DNA of 64,000 bases from Planctomycetaceae bacterium. GTDB lineage: Bacteria > Planctomycetota > Planctomycetia > Pirellulales > Pirellulaceae. The stretch covers positions 62,905 to 126,904 of the forward strand of contig JAHEBQ010000005.1 of assembly GCA_024642205.1 (NCBI GenBank). Reading direction: 5' to 3'. Numbering within the stretch: position 1 is the first letter of the stretch; each line of letters begins with the position of its first letter. A program made the position numbers and the translations under genes. Shown piece after piece: positions 1 through 9,595 of the stretch. The notes beneath the pieces were generated by a model. That model ran no database searches. It was not told the origin of the DNA and saw only the letters and a program-made list of their open reading frames with translations.

Positions 1-1681
1 CGATTGTCCGTCCGTTCGAATTTGCCTGCTCGATAACCTCGTTCGCCATGGACGCATATTTCCTGCCACAATCCGGGTCCGCGTCCTTGTACGGACCCCG
101 GTAAGCGTCCGGAAGCGGAACGACGTGAGTCTGATCAGGTTTGCCAGCTCCACCTAGTTGGTTGAATTTGTACGGACTCAATTCTATCAGCGAACTGACG
201 TGACCATGGTACGCATGATCAATCACCACACAGTCTTGGTGGCCGCGAAACGTGCGTGCCAATCGCAGAGCCAGGTCATTTGCTTCACTTCCTGAATTTA
301 CAAAGAAACAGACTTCCAAAGATTCGGGTAATGTCGCGGTCAACCGCTGGGCATAACGGACGACGTTCTCATGAAGGTACCGGGTGTTTGTGTTCAGCCG
401 ATTCATCTGCCGGTGCGCCGCCTGGACAACGTCGGGATGACAATGGCCGACATGACAAACGTTATTGACGCAATCCAGATAGGTCACATCGGATGGGTCG
501 AACAGGTATTGACCACTGCCCCTCACGAAGTGCAGCGGCTGCCGGTAGGAAAGACTCAGTGACGGGGCGACATGTTGCCTGCGCAGTTCGAGAATCCGTG
601 ACGATTCGATCTGGCCGGAACCGGAAATGCGTTTCTTGATCGTTGAGCAGGCCTGGGAAAAACGCTGATGTACATCGGCAGGATCAAACTCCACAAGCTG
701 CGTCAGCGCATCCCATGCGGGTTGTTCCGTGATGCCAAGATACGCGTTGTCCGGTTCAAGTTGTTGCTGATAGTGAGCCAGACAAACGCTTTGACATAAA
801 CGCATGCACATCAAGGGAAACAGGACCGAAAACTCTGTTTCGCCGAGACGATACAACTGGTGATACCCCGCAACCAGTTCGCCGGCCGCAGAAATCGGGT
901 CCTGTTTGCCGAGCATCATGTAGCTGCCGCAGATCGCCAGTTCAAAAATCGTCGTGGAGAACACGATGTCGCCAAAGTCAATCAGCCCCAGCAGCACCCG
1001 TCCGGTTGAATCATCCTGGTCAACAAGAATATTATAGTCATTGGCATCGTTGTGGATGACTGATTTTGGCAAGGCATCGATTCGTGCCGCAATCTGCCGG
1101 AAGTTCGCGAGGCACTTTTCCAGGAGCAATCGTTTTGAGGCTTCTTCGATGGATGGAACACGCTCGGCGACAATGGAGGCCGCATTCTTCAGGTCCCAGT
1201 ACAGTTCCCGTTTGCCAGCCGGACTGTGATTCAAAGCGGTCAGACCAAGATCCAGCGCTCCCAACTGTCGACCGATTTCCCGTAGCAGCGCAGGTGAATG
1301 GGCTTCGAATCTTGCCAATGGCTGACCCGGTAAAAAACTGAGACACCGCGCATGGCAGGCCCGTTTGTTGGGATCCTGCAGCAAGACGATCGCACTACCA
1401 GCCTGGGAACGGATCAACCTCGGGGTTTCGAACGATCGGGAACCGGCTTCGTCCAGGCTCCCGGCGATCTCAATGGCGGCATTCTGCAACTCCAGAGAGC
1501 TTAACTCCACATCGGGATTCGCGATCTTGATCACAAAATCTTGAGTCGCGCCGGTGAGCCTGAAATTCTGGTCACGCTCCCCTGGCAACGCCGTCGCGAC
1601 ACCCTTGATTCCGAAATGCGCCAACGCAATGCCGGCCGCGTCGTCGAGGGTAAAAGCTGGCTTGTTAAGGACGTTTTCCAC
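1..1681 (-). CDS. APH-type kinase fused to class III PLP phospho-lyase (C-terminus outside window)
   Basis: One open frame of 560 codons runs off the left edge, so the C-terminus is missing. Residues about 20-310 form an aminoglycoside-phosphotransferase-type kinase domain, with the Brenner motif HNDANDYN near 209-216 and the metal-binding IDFGD near 231. From about 375 a class III aminotransferase fold begins, with LDCVNNVCHVGHCHP near 390 and NSGSEAND near 463. That half closely resembles ethanolamine-phosphate and phosphohydroxylysine phospho-lyases, so the fusion probably phosphorylates an amino alcohol and then eliminates phosphate from it. The M23 peptidase-like insert found in some long relatives is not visible. 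The start is taken as GTG because an in-frame TGA lies four codons upstream; the ribosome site is weak. The glycosyltransferase gene lies 70 bases upstream on the same strand. The substrate is not determined. Confidence 0.8.
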   Translation of the reverse strand, partial: MENVLNKPAFTLDDAAGIALAHFGIKGVATALPGERDQNFRLTGATQDFVIKIANPDVELSSLELQNAAIEIAGSLDEAGSRSFETPRLIRSQAGSAIVLLQDPNKRACHARCLSFLPGQPLARFEAHSPALLREIGRQLGALDLGLTALNHSPAGKRELYWDLKNAASIVAERVPSIEEASKRLLLEKCLANFRQIAARIDALPKSVIHNDANDYNILVDQDDSTGRVLLGLIDFGDIVFSTTIFELAICGSYMMLGKQDPISAAGELVAGYHQLYRLGETEFSVLFPLMCMRLCQSVCLAHYQQQLEPDNAYLGITEQPAWDALTQLVEFDPADVHQRFSQACSTIKKRISGSGQIESSRILELRRQHVAPSLSLSYRQPLHFVRGSGQYLFDPSDVTYLDCVNNVCHVGHCHPDVVQAAHRQMNRLNTNTRYLHENVVRYAQRLTATLPESLEVCFFVNSGSEANDLALRLARTFRGHQDCVVIDHAYHGHVSSLIELSPYKFNQLGGAGKPDQTHVVPLPDAYRGPYKDADPDCGRKYASMANEVIEQANSNGRTI

Positions 1682-1751
1682 TTTGGATGATTCTCATGTT
1701 CCGGCCAGCTCATTCACCAGTCGTACAAGTTTATCGCGAACGCGGAATCGT

Positions 1752-2882
1752 TCAAGCCACGCGACGCGACGCGACGACATGCTGAAACACGTGCTCGACT
1801 TGCCGCGTCAACTGAATCGGGTCGAATTCCTGTTGAACCATCCTCCGCCCGTTTTCACCCAGTCGCTCTCGCTCAGATTTGGACTGCGCCAACTCGATGA
1901 TGGCTTGGGCAAGTTGGTGTGGATTCCTGGGCGGAACAAGAATCCCATTTTCGCCAGGACGAACAATTTCCGGCAGTCCACCGATTCTGGAAGCGACCAC
2001 CGGTGTTCCCGCTGCGAGCGACTCAAGCGCGACCAATCCGAGTGGCTCCTCGATCGAAGGTACGGCCAAAACATCAAATGCAGCCATGAAGTCCTGGACA
2101 TTGGTCCGCAGCCCAAGCCATTTGACCCGGCGAAACAATTTCTGCTTGAGCTGAATGGCACGCAGCTTTTTGACATAGGACTCGTTGCGGTTAAAACGAC
2201 CGAGCATCACGAGTTTGACGTTGGGAATCGCTTCGACGATTTCTGCAAGGGCTTGAAACAGGTACAACTGGCCTTTCCTCGCGAGCACTTCGCCAACCAC
2301 ACCAACCAGAAACTCGTCGCCAGTCAGTCGCATTTGACGTTTCACGGTCGTCACACTCAGCGGCGTGATGTGCTTGAATCGTTCCAGATCGGTAAAACAA
2401 AACACTTTCTCCATGTTCTGCGCCGGAATGCGGTTCACGCGACGGTGGTACTCGTACGTTGCCTGAGAATTTGCAATCACGTAGTCGTTCATTCGCCAAT
2501 GGAGCTGGAAAGAACAACTGTGGGCTGTCGCGATCACCGGCACTCCGGTCAGCATACCCATCAGTACTCCGAATGCATGTCCTCGGCTCATGTGTGTGTG
2601 AATCAGATCGATGTCGTGATCCTTGATCCACTTGGCAATCCGCCTCAGCTCAAAAGGACTTCGGTTCAGCTCGGATTCGACAAACTGAATTGAGGGACCA
2701 ACGTGTTCCTGCAGCCATCCATCGGCACGACAGAGAATCGTGATATCATGTCCCCGCGAAACCAGCTGTTCTGAAATAAACTTGCAATAAGTGATCGCAC
2801 CGTTGACGTTCCGCCCCGAAATAACTTGCAAGATCTTCAACCGCCTGCTCCCTGGTGATCGTGTGATCGGAAAACATACCAA
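1752..2882 (-). CDS. family 4 glycosyltransferase
   Basis: Retaining GT-B glycosyltransferase of the GT4 type, about 376 residues and full length. The N-terminal Rossmann half begins LKILQVISG and carries the loop NVNGAITYC. The C-terminal nucleotide-sugar half has VGVVGEVLARKGQ near 190, the E-x7-E element within PSIEEPLGLVALES near 273-286, and GTPVVASRIGG after it. It should transfer a hexose from a nucleotide sugar to a lipid or glycan at the inner face of the membrane; donor and acceptor cannot be read. A better translation start may be TTG at 2840, preceded by an AGGGAG site seven bases upstream, which would trim 14 residues. The last codons contain a short CGCGA repeat (residues ASRRVA). 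Confidence 0.85.
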   Translation of the reverse strand: MVCFPITRSPGSRRLKILQVISGRNVNGAITYCKFISEQLVSRGHDITILCRADGWLQEHVGPSIQFVESELNRSPFELRRIAKWIKDHDIDLIHTHMSRGHAFGVLMGMLTGVPVIATAHSCSFQLHWRMNDYVIANSQATYEYHRRVNRIPAQNMEKVFCFTDLERFKHITPLSVTTVKRQMRLTGDEFLVGVVGEVLARKGQLYLFQALAEIVEAIPNVKLVMLGRFNRNESYVKKLRAIQLKQKLFRRVKWLGLRTNVQDFMAAFDVLAVPSIEEPLGLVALESLAAGTPVVASRIGGLPEIVRPGENGILVPPRNPHQLAQAIIELAQSKSERERLGENGRRMVQQEFDPIQLTRQVEHVFQHVVASRRVA

Positions 2883-2977
2883 CTTGGAGCATTTTGGACT
2901 GCGCTGTTTTTGCTAGCACCTTGGACGGTACCGTTCGAGGAAGTGAATGCAGACACGACGCCGCAGGCAAAAAAAAA

Positions 2978-3002
2978 GGGAGCCAGCCCAAAGCCAGCTC
3001 CC
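2978..3002 (-). terminator. intrinsic terminator of the surface beta-helix gene
   Basis: On the minus strand a 10-base-pair stem (GGGAGCTGGC with GCTGGCTCCC, two G-U pairs) closes a five-base loop and runs into nine consecutive T (2969-2977). It lies 31 bases after the stop codon of the 1214-residue gene. Confidence 0.9.
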
Positions 3003-3033
3003 ATTGTGATAATCTCCGCTTTCCGGGAGTCTC

Positions 3034-6000
3034 TCAGAAACCTTGCGACCCAAAGAACGCAGCTTCGTTGCCAATCAAGGTAATGGCGGCACCAAATCCG
3101 ACATCCGAAACCCCTGGGAATCCAGGGCCGAATCCGTTGGTCAATCCATCCAGACCCAAAGCGAAGTCTCCACCCGCCGTCGACAGGTCAGCTATTTCCG
3201 GACCCAGTTGCAGTGCATTGTTGGTCATCGAGAGATTCATGCTCGCGGTGCCCAAGGCAATTCCGCCAAACAGGTCGACGCCGACATTGTCCATCAAACT
3301 GGTAACGACTCGTCTTCCAAAAATATCCGGAGCGACAAGATCGACACCGGCCAGATCAATCAGATTTCCATTGTCAGCCGCGATCAGCACCAGCGTCTCG
3401 TAGTTTCGGCTGTAGAACTCTTCATTGTTAATCGCTTCAAAATCTGCAAATCCTGAAGTATTGATCGCAGGAGTCGCTTGCCCCAGGACGGTCGGCGGAA
3501 GAGTCACATCCGCATCTTGTCCGCGATCGTTACCAAAGAAGGTATTGTCATCCAACAGGGCGTTGATGGTTGCCGTGTTAAACGTATTCAGGCTCAGACC
3601 CCGTTCAAAGTTATCCAGGAACACGTTGCCGGTGATGACCGCTGAGATTTGACTTGCATCGAATGCGTTGATATCCACGCCATCCCAGAACAGCAGGTTG
3701 TTCGGATCGGCAACTCCGGCATCAGGCTCGAATACATTGTTGTTGTTCGTATCGTTGTTGAATCCGGCTCCGTTGTTGGTGATATTGTTGCCAACCATCG
3801 AAACCAACATCTGAGCATCGCCAGCGGTTTCGATCTGAACACCCTGGTTTGTAAAGTCCTGAATCGTATTGTTGACCAGAGTGACCTTTGTCAAGTTGTC
3901 CAGGTCGGCATCGGACTCGATATGGGCGACCCCAATTTCAATATTGGTTGGCGTCGCCGCACCGATCCCGAGGTAGCCACCCGCGTTCCAGTTAACACCC
4001 ATCACATTTCCCCGACCAAAGGCCGAGATAAAAACACCATTGATTCCGGCACCGTCGGTGAATGGTGTATTGTCTGATCGGCCACCTACCGTTTGGGCAC
4101 CGTTGGGCAAAATGGTAGAATTCGCAAGTGTAAAATCGGTGTAGGTATCCGTACCGGTCAACAGGACCACACCAAGATCGGAAAACAGGGTTACATCATC
4201 AATGTTGATTCGGTTAATCAGGTCGGAACCATTGTTGTCCAGATCAATGAAAATACCGTTTTGCGTGTCGCGATCGAAAGCCCCACCAAAGGCGGGACCA
4301 CCGATCGTTGCATCGGTAACACTGACGTCAACCAGTCCATTTCCAATCGAAGCAATGTCGATTCCCTGTGTCGGGACGATCAAGTCGGTTAATCCGGGGC
4401 GAATGACCCGACTGACCGCGTTGTTGATCGTTACGTTGTTGATCACAGCCTGAACCTCCGCCTGCGGTTGACCGTTGACGCCCTGGGCCACGATCGCGAT
4501 TCCACTTCCGGAACCCCGTGCATTGTCAAGCATCTCGAGAGGAGCCGTGCCCACGGTGTTGCCGATTTGAGCCCGGATCAAACCACTGTCGAATGCCTGG
4601 AGGTTGATGCCGTCGTTAATATTGCCGTTGATTTCTTCATTATCAATCACGTTGAGATCCAATGTCGTTCGAACTCCAGCCCCATTGACTCCTTCCACCC
4701 GTGCCGCCAGACCGCGAACACCGTTGCTGAGAATCTGGTCACTGACGTTGACCTGTGCGTGAATCCCGGGCTCGTTCATCAGGATGTGCAAGTTCGCGTA
4801 TGCACCATTTCCGGAAAGCGAACTGACACCGCCAGTCGTCGTTCCGAAGTTGACACGTTCCGGATCAACGGTCGACCAGTTTTCAAGCAGGACGCCGGCA
4901 GCCAGGTTATTGGTAATCGACGAATTGATGATATCCAGGTTGCCATTGCCACGGTTCATATGAATACCGTTGGAGGCGTTCAGACTTGACCGATGCCCCC
5001 GAATCAACACTCCGTTACCGGACGAGTTGAGATAGTTTTCCATCATCAGGCCGCTTCGCAGGTTCGAGTTGGTCGTATTACTCAACATGCGGATCGTGGA
5101 AGGATCGTAGTTACGAATTTGAATACCGTCCATCAGGTTGCCAGTCGCAATATTGCGATCGAACAGGATGTCGGCCGTCGTGTCCAGAGCGTTCAACAGG
5201 AAGAGACCGTTGCGACCGTTGTCTGAAAATGTATTGCGGGCAATAATCAGATCGCCCGTGGTTCCAGAAAGATAAACGCCATCGGTGTTTGCATTGGACA
5301 CCGTATTGTCACGAATACTGGCCTGATTTCCATTTCCAAAAATACCGAATGTCGCGCCGGTGGCATCGATATTGATCCCCGCGACATCGTTGTTGTTAGC
5401 CAGTGTGACGACCGCGAATCCGCCATTGTTGGAGATGGTTGGAGTCACGCCGCCCGGGTTGGTGCAAAGTTGAAAAAACTGACCGTTCTGAACTGGAATC
5501 AGCAGCGACTGGCCGTTACCCCACAGACGTTGATCGTCCTGCAGGATGATCCCGTTCCGCATGTTCCGGTCGGTTCCGTCGCCCGCATTAACGAGAATCA
5601 CATCGCCCGTTGTGCTCAGATTCTGGGCCGCAACCAATGTGCTATAAGGTCGTTCGAATGTTCCGTCCTGGCCGGCAGGATCAGCTGTATTGGAAACATG
5701 GACGACATTATACGGAGCGCCTGTCAATGGATCGAGCGCCAATACAACCTCCTGGTTGAAGACCACGATATGATCATTTCGAACCGTTGACTCGAGGTCA
5801 CGTCCAATCATGGAGTATTCACTGCCATACCCGCTGCCGTTGGCTCCAAATACCCAACCCACGGAAAGGACGCCGGAGGTATTGTATCGGTCGTCCTGAT
5901 TGACTTCCGCGCTAACCATCATGCCGCGAAGGCCCTGGAATCCCATGCGGATTTTTCCACCACCGAACGAGTCAACCAGGTCTGAGTTGTAGGAGTAGCC

Positions 6001-6678
6001 GCCAATGTCAATATAGCCATTGATGAATGCCAGTTGTTCAGGTCGTGTTCTCAACGTGACATCAAACCCCTGGAGCGCGCTGTCAATACCAGGAATCATC
6101 ACAATCTCGTTGCCGACAAAGCAATTGATTCCCGAGGGATCGCCGTAGGAATAGTCCTGAACTCCCGTGGGAAAATAACCATTGATCAACAAGTCCCTGT
6201 CACGCTTCTTGATTTTGGCACTGACGCCAACCTGATTAAAGGTGTGCGAGAAATCCGTCTGGCGGTCGCCATTGTAGTCGTACCAAACGCCAAAACTGAC
6301 GTCGGCTTCGGCTGCAGGAATCGAAAACACACGCTCGATTCCAATGTTGGCAAACCCCCCGCCGTTCTCTTTCAGGGAGTAATGAAACTGGCTTTCAATC
6401 AGCCAGCGACCGTCAAACCGATCTTCGCCAAGTCGCGTTTTTCCGCCGAGAGTCAGGTAACTGCCCTCGAATCCTAACGCCTGGTCGGCAATATTAGTTT
6501 CAAACCAAAGTCGTCCAGGCGTTCCGCCCGCACTCGGCTGAAGCAAGTCGCCTGCAATTGGCCGGAAAGCCGATTGGGCATAGGCTCCGTCATGCAGTGA
6601 ATGCAACAGCTGAGCATCTGCGACGTTACAGGCAAGAATTGCCAAGGCAATGCAGAAAAGGCTCAATCTTATCTTCAT
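3034..6678 (-). CDS. large exported protein: beta-barrel-like N-terminus plus right-handed beta-helix
   Basis: 1214 residues. A signal peptide (MKIRLSLFCIALAILACNVADA, cut before QLL) is followed by about 280 residues of alternating aromatic/polar strands (FETNIADQALGFEGSYLTLG, GVWYDYNGDRQTDFSHTFNQ) typical of an outer-membrane barrel, reminiscent of inverse-autotransporter barrels. A linker with VHVSNTADPAGQDGTFERPY begins a long parallel beta-helix of Asn-rich rungs (NTFSDNGRNGLFL, NTTNSNLRSGLMMEN, GNNITNNGAG), which fills most of the rest. This suggests a barrel holding an elongated passenger at the cell surface. The start is supported by GGGAG eight bases upstream. A strong terminator follows. 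The ligand or function is unknown, and the barrel assignment is by pattern only. Confidence 0.75.
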   Translation of the reverse strand: MKIRLSLFCIALAILACNVADAQLLHSLHDGAYAQSAFRPIAGDLLQPSAGGTPGRLWFETNIADQALGFEGSYLTLGGKTRLGEDRFDGRWLIESQFHYSLKENGGGFANIGIERVFSIPAAEADVSFGVWYDYNGDRQTDFSHTFNQVGVSAKIKKRDRDLLINGYFPTGVQDYSYGDPSGINCFVGNEIVMIPGIDSALQGFDVTLRTRPEQLAFINGYIDIGGYSYNSDLVDSFGGGKIRMGFQGLRGMMVSAEVNQDDRYNTSGVLSVGWVFGANGSGYGSEYSMIGRDLESTVRNDHIVVFNQEVVLALDPLTGAPYNVVHVSNTADPAGQDGTFERPYSTLVAAQNLSTTGDVILVNAGDGTDRNMRNGIILQDDQRLWGNGQSLLIPVQNGQFFQLCTNPGGVTPTISNNGGFAVVTLANNNDVAGINIDATGATFGIFGNGNQASIRDNTVSNANTDGVYLSGTTGDLIIARNTFSDNGRNGLFLLNALDTTADILFDRNIATGNLMDGIQIRNYDPSTIRMLSNTTNSNLRSGLMMENYLNSSGNGVLIRGHRSSLNASNGIHMNRGNGNLDIINSSITNNLAAGVLLENWSTVDPERVNFGTTTGGVSSLSGNGAYANLHILMNEPGIHAQVNVSDQILSNGVRGLAARVEGVNGAGVRTTLDLNVIDNEEINGNINDGINLQAFDSGLIRAQIGNTVGTAPLEMLDNARGSGSGIAIVAQGVNGQPQAEVQAVINNVTINNAVSRVIRPGLTDLIVPTQGIDIASIGNGLVDVSVTDATIGGPAFGGAFDRDTQNGIFIDLDNNGSDLINRINIDDVTLFSDLGVVLLTGTDTYTDFTLANSTILPNGAQTVGGRSDNTPFTDGAGINGVFISAFGRGNVMGVNWNAGGYLGIGAATPTNIEIGVAHIESDADLDNLTKVTLVNNTIQDFTNQGVQIETAGDAQMLVSMVGNNITNNGAGFNNDTNNNNVFEPDAGVADPNNLLFWDGVDINAFDASQISAVITGNVFLDNFERGLSLNTFNTATINALLDDNTFFGNDRGQDADVTLPPTVLGQATPAINTSGFADFEAINNEEFYSRNYETLVLIAADNGNLIDLAGVDLVAPDIFGRRVVTSLMDNVGVDLFGGIALGTASMNLSMTNNALQLGPEIADLSTAGGDFALGLDGLTNGFGPGFPGVSDVGFGAAITLIGNEAAFFGSQGF

Positions 6679-7078
6679 CGATGTCTCCCGAGACGAATCC
6701 CGACGCTTTCAGGGCTAATTTATCCACCAATTCCAGCGCACGACGCGCCCGAAAAAGTGGTACATGTGATAGAAACCATCGACAAGGAAAGATCAAGCTC
6801 ATTAGAATTTTCGATACGTTTCGCATAATTGATACAATTTAACATCCGACCTTCTGCAAAACCGGTAATGCCAGCGTTGGATCTGCTGGCAAATTGGCGG
6901 ACCTACCGTTTGACGGCGGTGGATTCGCAAGCAGATCACTTGCTGGCATTGGTGAACCGACCCTGACAACGGAATTCAAGTCGGCAACGATCGCCGGCCA
7001 CTACGAATTCCGTCGGATTGTTCATTCTAGCGATCGTCAGTCGTGCGATCGTTCAGTCGTTTATGATGCGGGCTTGAT
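6679..7078. other. intergenic region with inverted repeats
   Basis: About 400 bases between the beta-helix gene and the tyrS stop codon. It should hold the beta-helix promoter, but no convincing -35/-10 pair was found. A seven-base inverted repeat GGAATTC/GAATTCC spans 6971-7011, and GCGATCGT(T)CAGTCGT occurs twice in tandem near 7029-7060. There is no T-run that would make a clear tyrS terminator. Short open frames here have no protein-like character. Confidence 0.5.
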
Positions 7079-8371
7079 TTATTTGAATCGAAGTAACGCA
7101 TACTTCTTTTTTCCGCTGCGCAACACGATCACTGACTCGCTGGCCAGGTCTTTCCGCGTCAACCGATAGTTGAAGTCTTCGGCCCGTCGATTGTTAACGT
7201 AAATTCCGCCCTGCGTAATCGACCGGCGGGCATCGCCATTGCTTTTCATCAACCCGGACATCACCAGAGCATCGATTAATCCCAGTCCTTCGTCATCGAG
7301 GGCTGAAAACGCCATTTCGCAATTGGGAACATCGCAAAACACCTGCCCCAGCTGCGCGTCGGTCAGATCCCGGATTTCTCCACCCGAAAGCACCGTGAAA
7401 AACATATCCGTCGCCTGTTGGGCAGCGAGCAAGCCGGACTCTCCGTGGATCAGCAGGGTAAGTTCCTTCGCCAGCCGTTTTTGACTTTCGCGGTCCTGCG
7501 GCGCTTCCTCGCGTGAGCGATCCAACTCCAAAATCTCGTCGTGGGACAATTCGGTCAAAAACCGCAGACATTTCCCGGTGTCTTCATCCGCGACATTCAG
7601 CCAGTACTGAAAAAACTCATAAGGGCTCGTGCGCTCGGACGAAAGCCATATCGCCCCCGATTCCGTCTTCCCCATCTTGGAACCGTCGGCCTTGGTCAGC
7701 AACGGACAGGTCATCCCGTAAAGCTGTATCCCCAGCATCCGCCGTCCCAGATCGATGCCCGCCGTAACATTGCCCCACTGATCGCTGCCACCGATCTGCA
7801 GCTCGCAACCATACTCACGATTGAGATGGACAAAATCGTAGGCTTGCAGAAGCATGTAACTGAACTCGGTGTAGCTCAGGCCCGCTTCGCTCGTCAGCCG
7901 GCTCTTTACCGATTCTTTTGCCAGCATGACGTTGACGGGAAAGTTTTTCCCCACGTCGCGCAGGAACTCGATATAGCTGAATTGGCTCATCCAGTCATTG
8001 TTGTTGACGAGAATCGCCGAATTGTCACCGCACTCAAAATCCAGAACGTGTCGCATCTGGATTTCGATACCCGCGAGGTTCTTCTCAAGCTGTTCCTGCG
8101 ACTGAAGATTTCGCTCCGCACTCTTGCCACTTGGGTCGCCGATCATTCCGGTCGCACCGCCGGCAATCGCAATCGGCTTGTGTCCCGCTTTCTGAAATCG
8201 CCGTAAGATCATCAGCGGTAACAGACTCCCCACATGCAAGCTTTCAGCCGTTGGATCGAATCCGGCATAAACCGTCCGCGATCCGGATGAAAGCCAACCC
8301 GGCAGCGTGTCGTCGGCCGTGGTTTGGTGAATCAGGCCACGCCACTTGAGGTCTTCGAAAATATCTGTCAT
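7079..8371 (-). CDS. tyrS: tyrosyl-tRNA synthetase
   Basis: Class I aminoacyl-tRNA synthetase of 430 residues that charges tRNA-Tyr in the cytoplasm. The HIGH-type signature is LHVGS near 44-48 after GFDPTAESLHVG, and the KMSKS-type loop is GSKMGKT near 230-236. Tyrosine-pocket elements YTEFSYMLLQAYDF and GGSDQWGN are present. The C-terminal 70 residues form an S4 RNA-binding domain (GGIYVNNRRAEDFNYRLTRK). Length and domain order match the bacterial TyrS family. No T-box or other leader is evident upstream; the ABC operon starts divergently 225 bases away. Confidence 0.97.
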   Translation of the reverse strand: MTDIFEDLKWRGLIHQTTADDTLPGWLSSGSRTVYAGFDPTAESLHVGSLLPLMILRRFQKAGHKPIAIAGGATGMIGDPSGKSAERNLQSQEQLEKNLAGIEIQMRHVLDFECGDNSAILVNNNDWMSQFSYIEFLRDVGKNFPVNVMLAKESVKSRLTSEAGLSYTEFSYMLLQAYDFVHLNREYGCELQIGGSDQWGNVTAGIDLGRRMLGIQLYGMTCPLLTKADGSKMGKTESGAIWLSSERTSPYEFFQYWLNVADEDTGKCLRFLTELSHDEILELDRSREEAPQDRESQKRLAKELTLLIHGESGLLAAQQATDMFFTVLSGGEIRDLTDAQLGQVFCDVPNCEMAFSALDDEGLGLIDALVMSGLMKSNGDARRSITQGGIYVNNRRAEDFNYRLTRKDLASESVIVLRSGKKKYALLRFK

Positions 8372-8596
8372 GGGCTCGTTCTTGGTTACCGGGGTTTTGA
8401 GCGACCAAGATAACTCCCGTTACGAGGGGATGACAAGGTACTGGACCCACTGAGAGTCTGGGCTCCTTCGGATTTGAACTGGAAATCCCCAGTCTCCCCG
8501 ATGGGTTGTCAGGATGATTTCATCAGCGACTCACAACCGACGACGCATTCGAGTATCATGTCGCGTTGAACCCTTCCCATCCATCCCCAGCCTCAA

Positions 8597-9595
8597 TTGA
8601 TCGTGACATTTACCCACGTCAAATCGACACGAATCGCCAATCCAGGTTCGCTTGCCGGCTGGATGTTTTGTTCGCCGTGGATTCTGGGATTCCTGCTGTT
8701 GTTTGCCTGGCCGTTCGTGGCATCGCTGTACTGGAGTCTCTGCCGATTTGACTTGATCAACCCTCCGGAGTTTGTGGGACTCGAAAATTACCGGCGACTC
8801 GCATCGGAGATCGGCACCGACCGGGGATTTGGACGGGCATTGTCCAACACACTGTATTTTTCCTTGATTTCCGTCCCTTTGTCGGTTGCCGTTGGCGTCA
8901 TGTTGGCGGTGGCGTTGTCGACCAAAATCAAAGGGCAGTCGGTATATCGAACGCTGGTTTTTCTGCCGTCGGTGATTCCCGTGGTCGCGGCCAGCGTACT
9001 TTGGTTGTGGCTGTTGGACCCTGAATGTGGGATGGTCAATTACCTGATTTCGTGGCTGGGTATTCCAGGTCAAAACTGGCTGAACCAGTCCCGCAGTGTC
9101 ATCAGCCCCGAAAGTGTTGGCGTGTTGACCAACTGGTTCAACGGTCAACCTCTCAAACTGTTCGGCAGTAAAGACGCTTTGATTTTAATGACCGTATGGG
9201 GAGTCGGAAATTTTGTCGTGATTTACCTGGCGGCGCTCAGCGACATTCCAACGGCGCTTTATGAAGCCGCCGAGATAGATGGAGCAAGTGCTCTGCGGAA
9301 ATTCTGGCACGTCACGATTCCGATGTTGTCACCGGTGATTTTTTTTAACCTTGTGATGGGCCTGATTCGCAGCGTCCAGACGTTTGCGTCAATATATGTC
9401 CTGAGCGAAGGAACAGGCGAGCCCGGGGGGTCGTTGATGATGATTTCTCTTCAATTGTTTCTGTCCGCGTTCGCCGATTTCGAAATGGGTTACGCGTCTG
9501 CAATGGCCTGGATCCTGTTTGTCCTGTTGCTCGCTTGCACCTCCCTGCTGTTTCGTACTTCCAGGCACTGGGTTCATTACCGGGCAGCCGCATGA
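8597..9595 (+). CDS. ABC sugar-type importer, permease subunit (MalF/UgpA-like)
   Basis: About 332 residues with six predicted membrane spans, beginning at PWILGFLLLFAWPFVASLYW and ending at AWILFVLLLACTSLLF. The cytoplasmic EAA loop that docks the ATPase is EAAEIDGASALRKFWHVTIP near 222-241. It belongs to the carbohydrate-uptake family 1 permeases. The predicted start is TTG; a GTG two codons later is an equal candidate, and no strong ribosome site marks either. The stop codon overlaps the start of the solute-binding protein by four bases (ATGA), so the two are translationally coupled. The substrate is unknown. Confidence 0.9.
   Translation: MIVTFTHVKSTRIANPGSLAGWMFCSPWILGFLLLFAWPFVASLYWSLCRFDLINPPEFVGLENYRRLASEIGTDRGFGRALSNTLYFSLISVPLSVAVGVMLAVALSTKIKGQSVYRTLVFLPSVIPVVAASVLWLWLLDPECGMVNYLISWLGIPGQNWLNQSRSVISPESVGVLTNWFNGQPLKLFGSKDALILMTVWGVGNFVVIYLAALSDIPTALYEAAEIDGASALRKFWHVTIPMLSPVIFFNLVMGLIRSVQTFASIYVLSEGTGEPGGSLMMISLQLFLSAFADFEMGYASAMAWILFVLLLACTSLLFRTSRHWVHYRAAA

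Noticed and set aside
6894..7169. A 91-codon plus-strand frame upstream of and into the tyrS 3' end.
   Set aside because: It overlaps the S4 domain of tyrS in antisense and has no ribosome site or domain features.
8455..8515. GGATTTGAAC near 8479 looks like a reversed tRNA T-arm (TTCAAATCC).
   Set aside because: The flanking five-base stems do not pair, and no D-arm, anticodon arm or acceptor stem could be built on the minus strand.
9535..9591. Upstream extension of the solute-binding protein by 19 residues.
   Set aside because: The ATG at 9592 overlaps the permease stop as ATGA and begins a proper signal/anchor sequence; the extension lies fully within the permease coding region.
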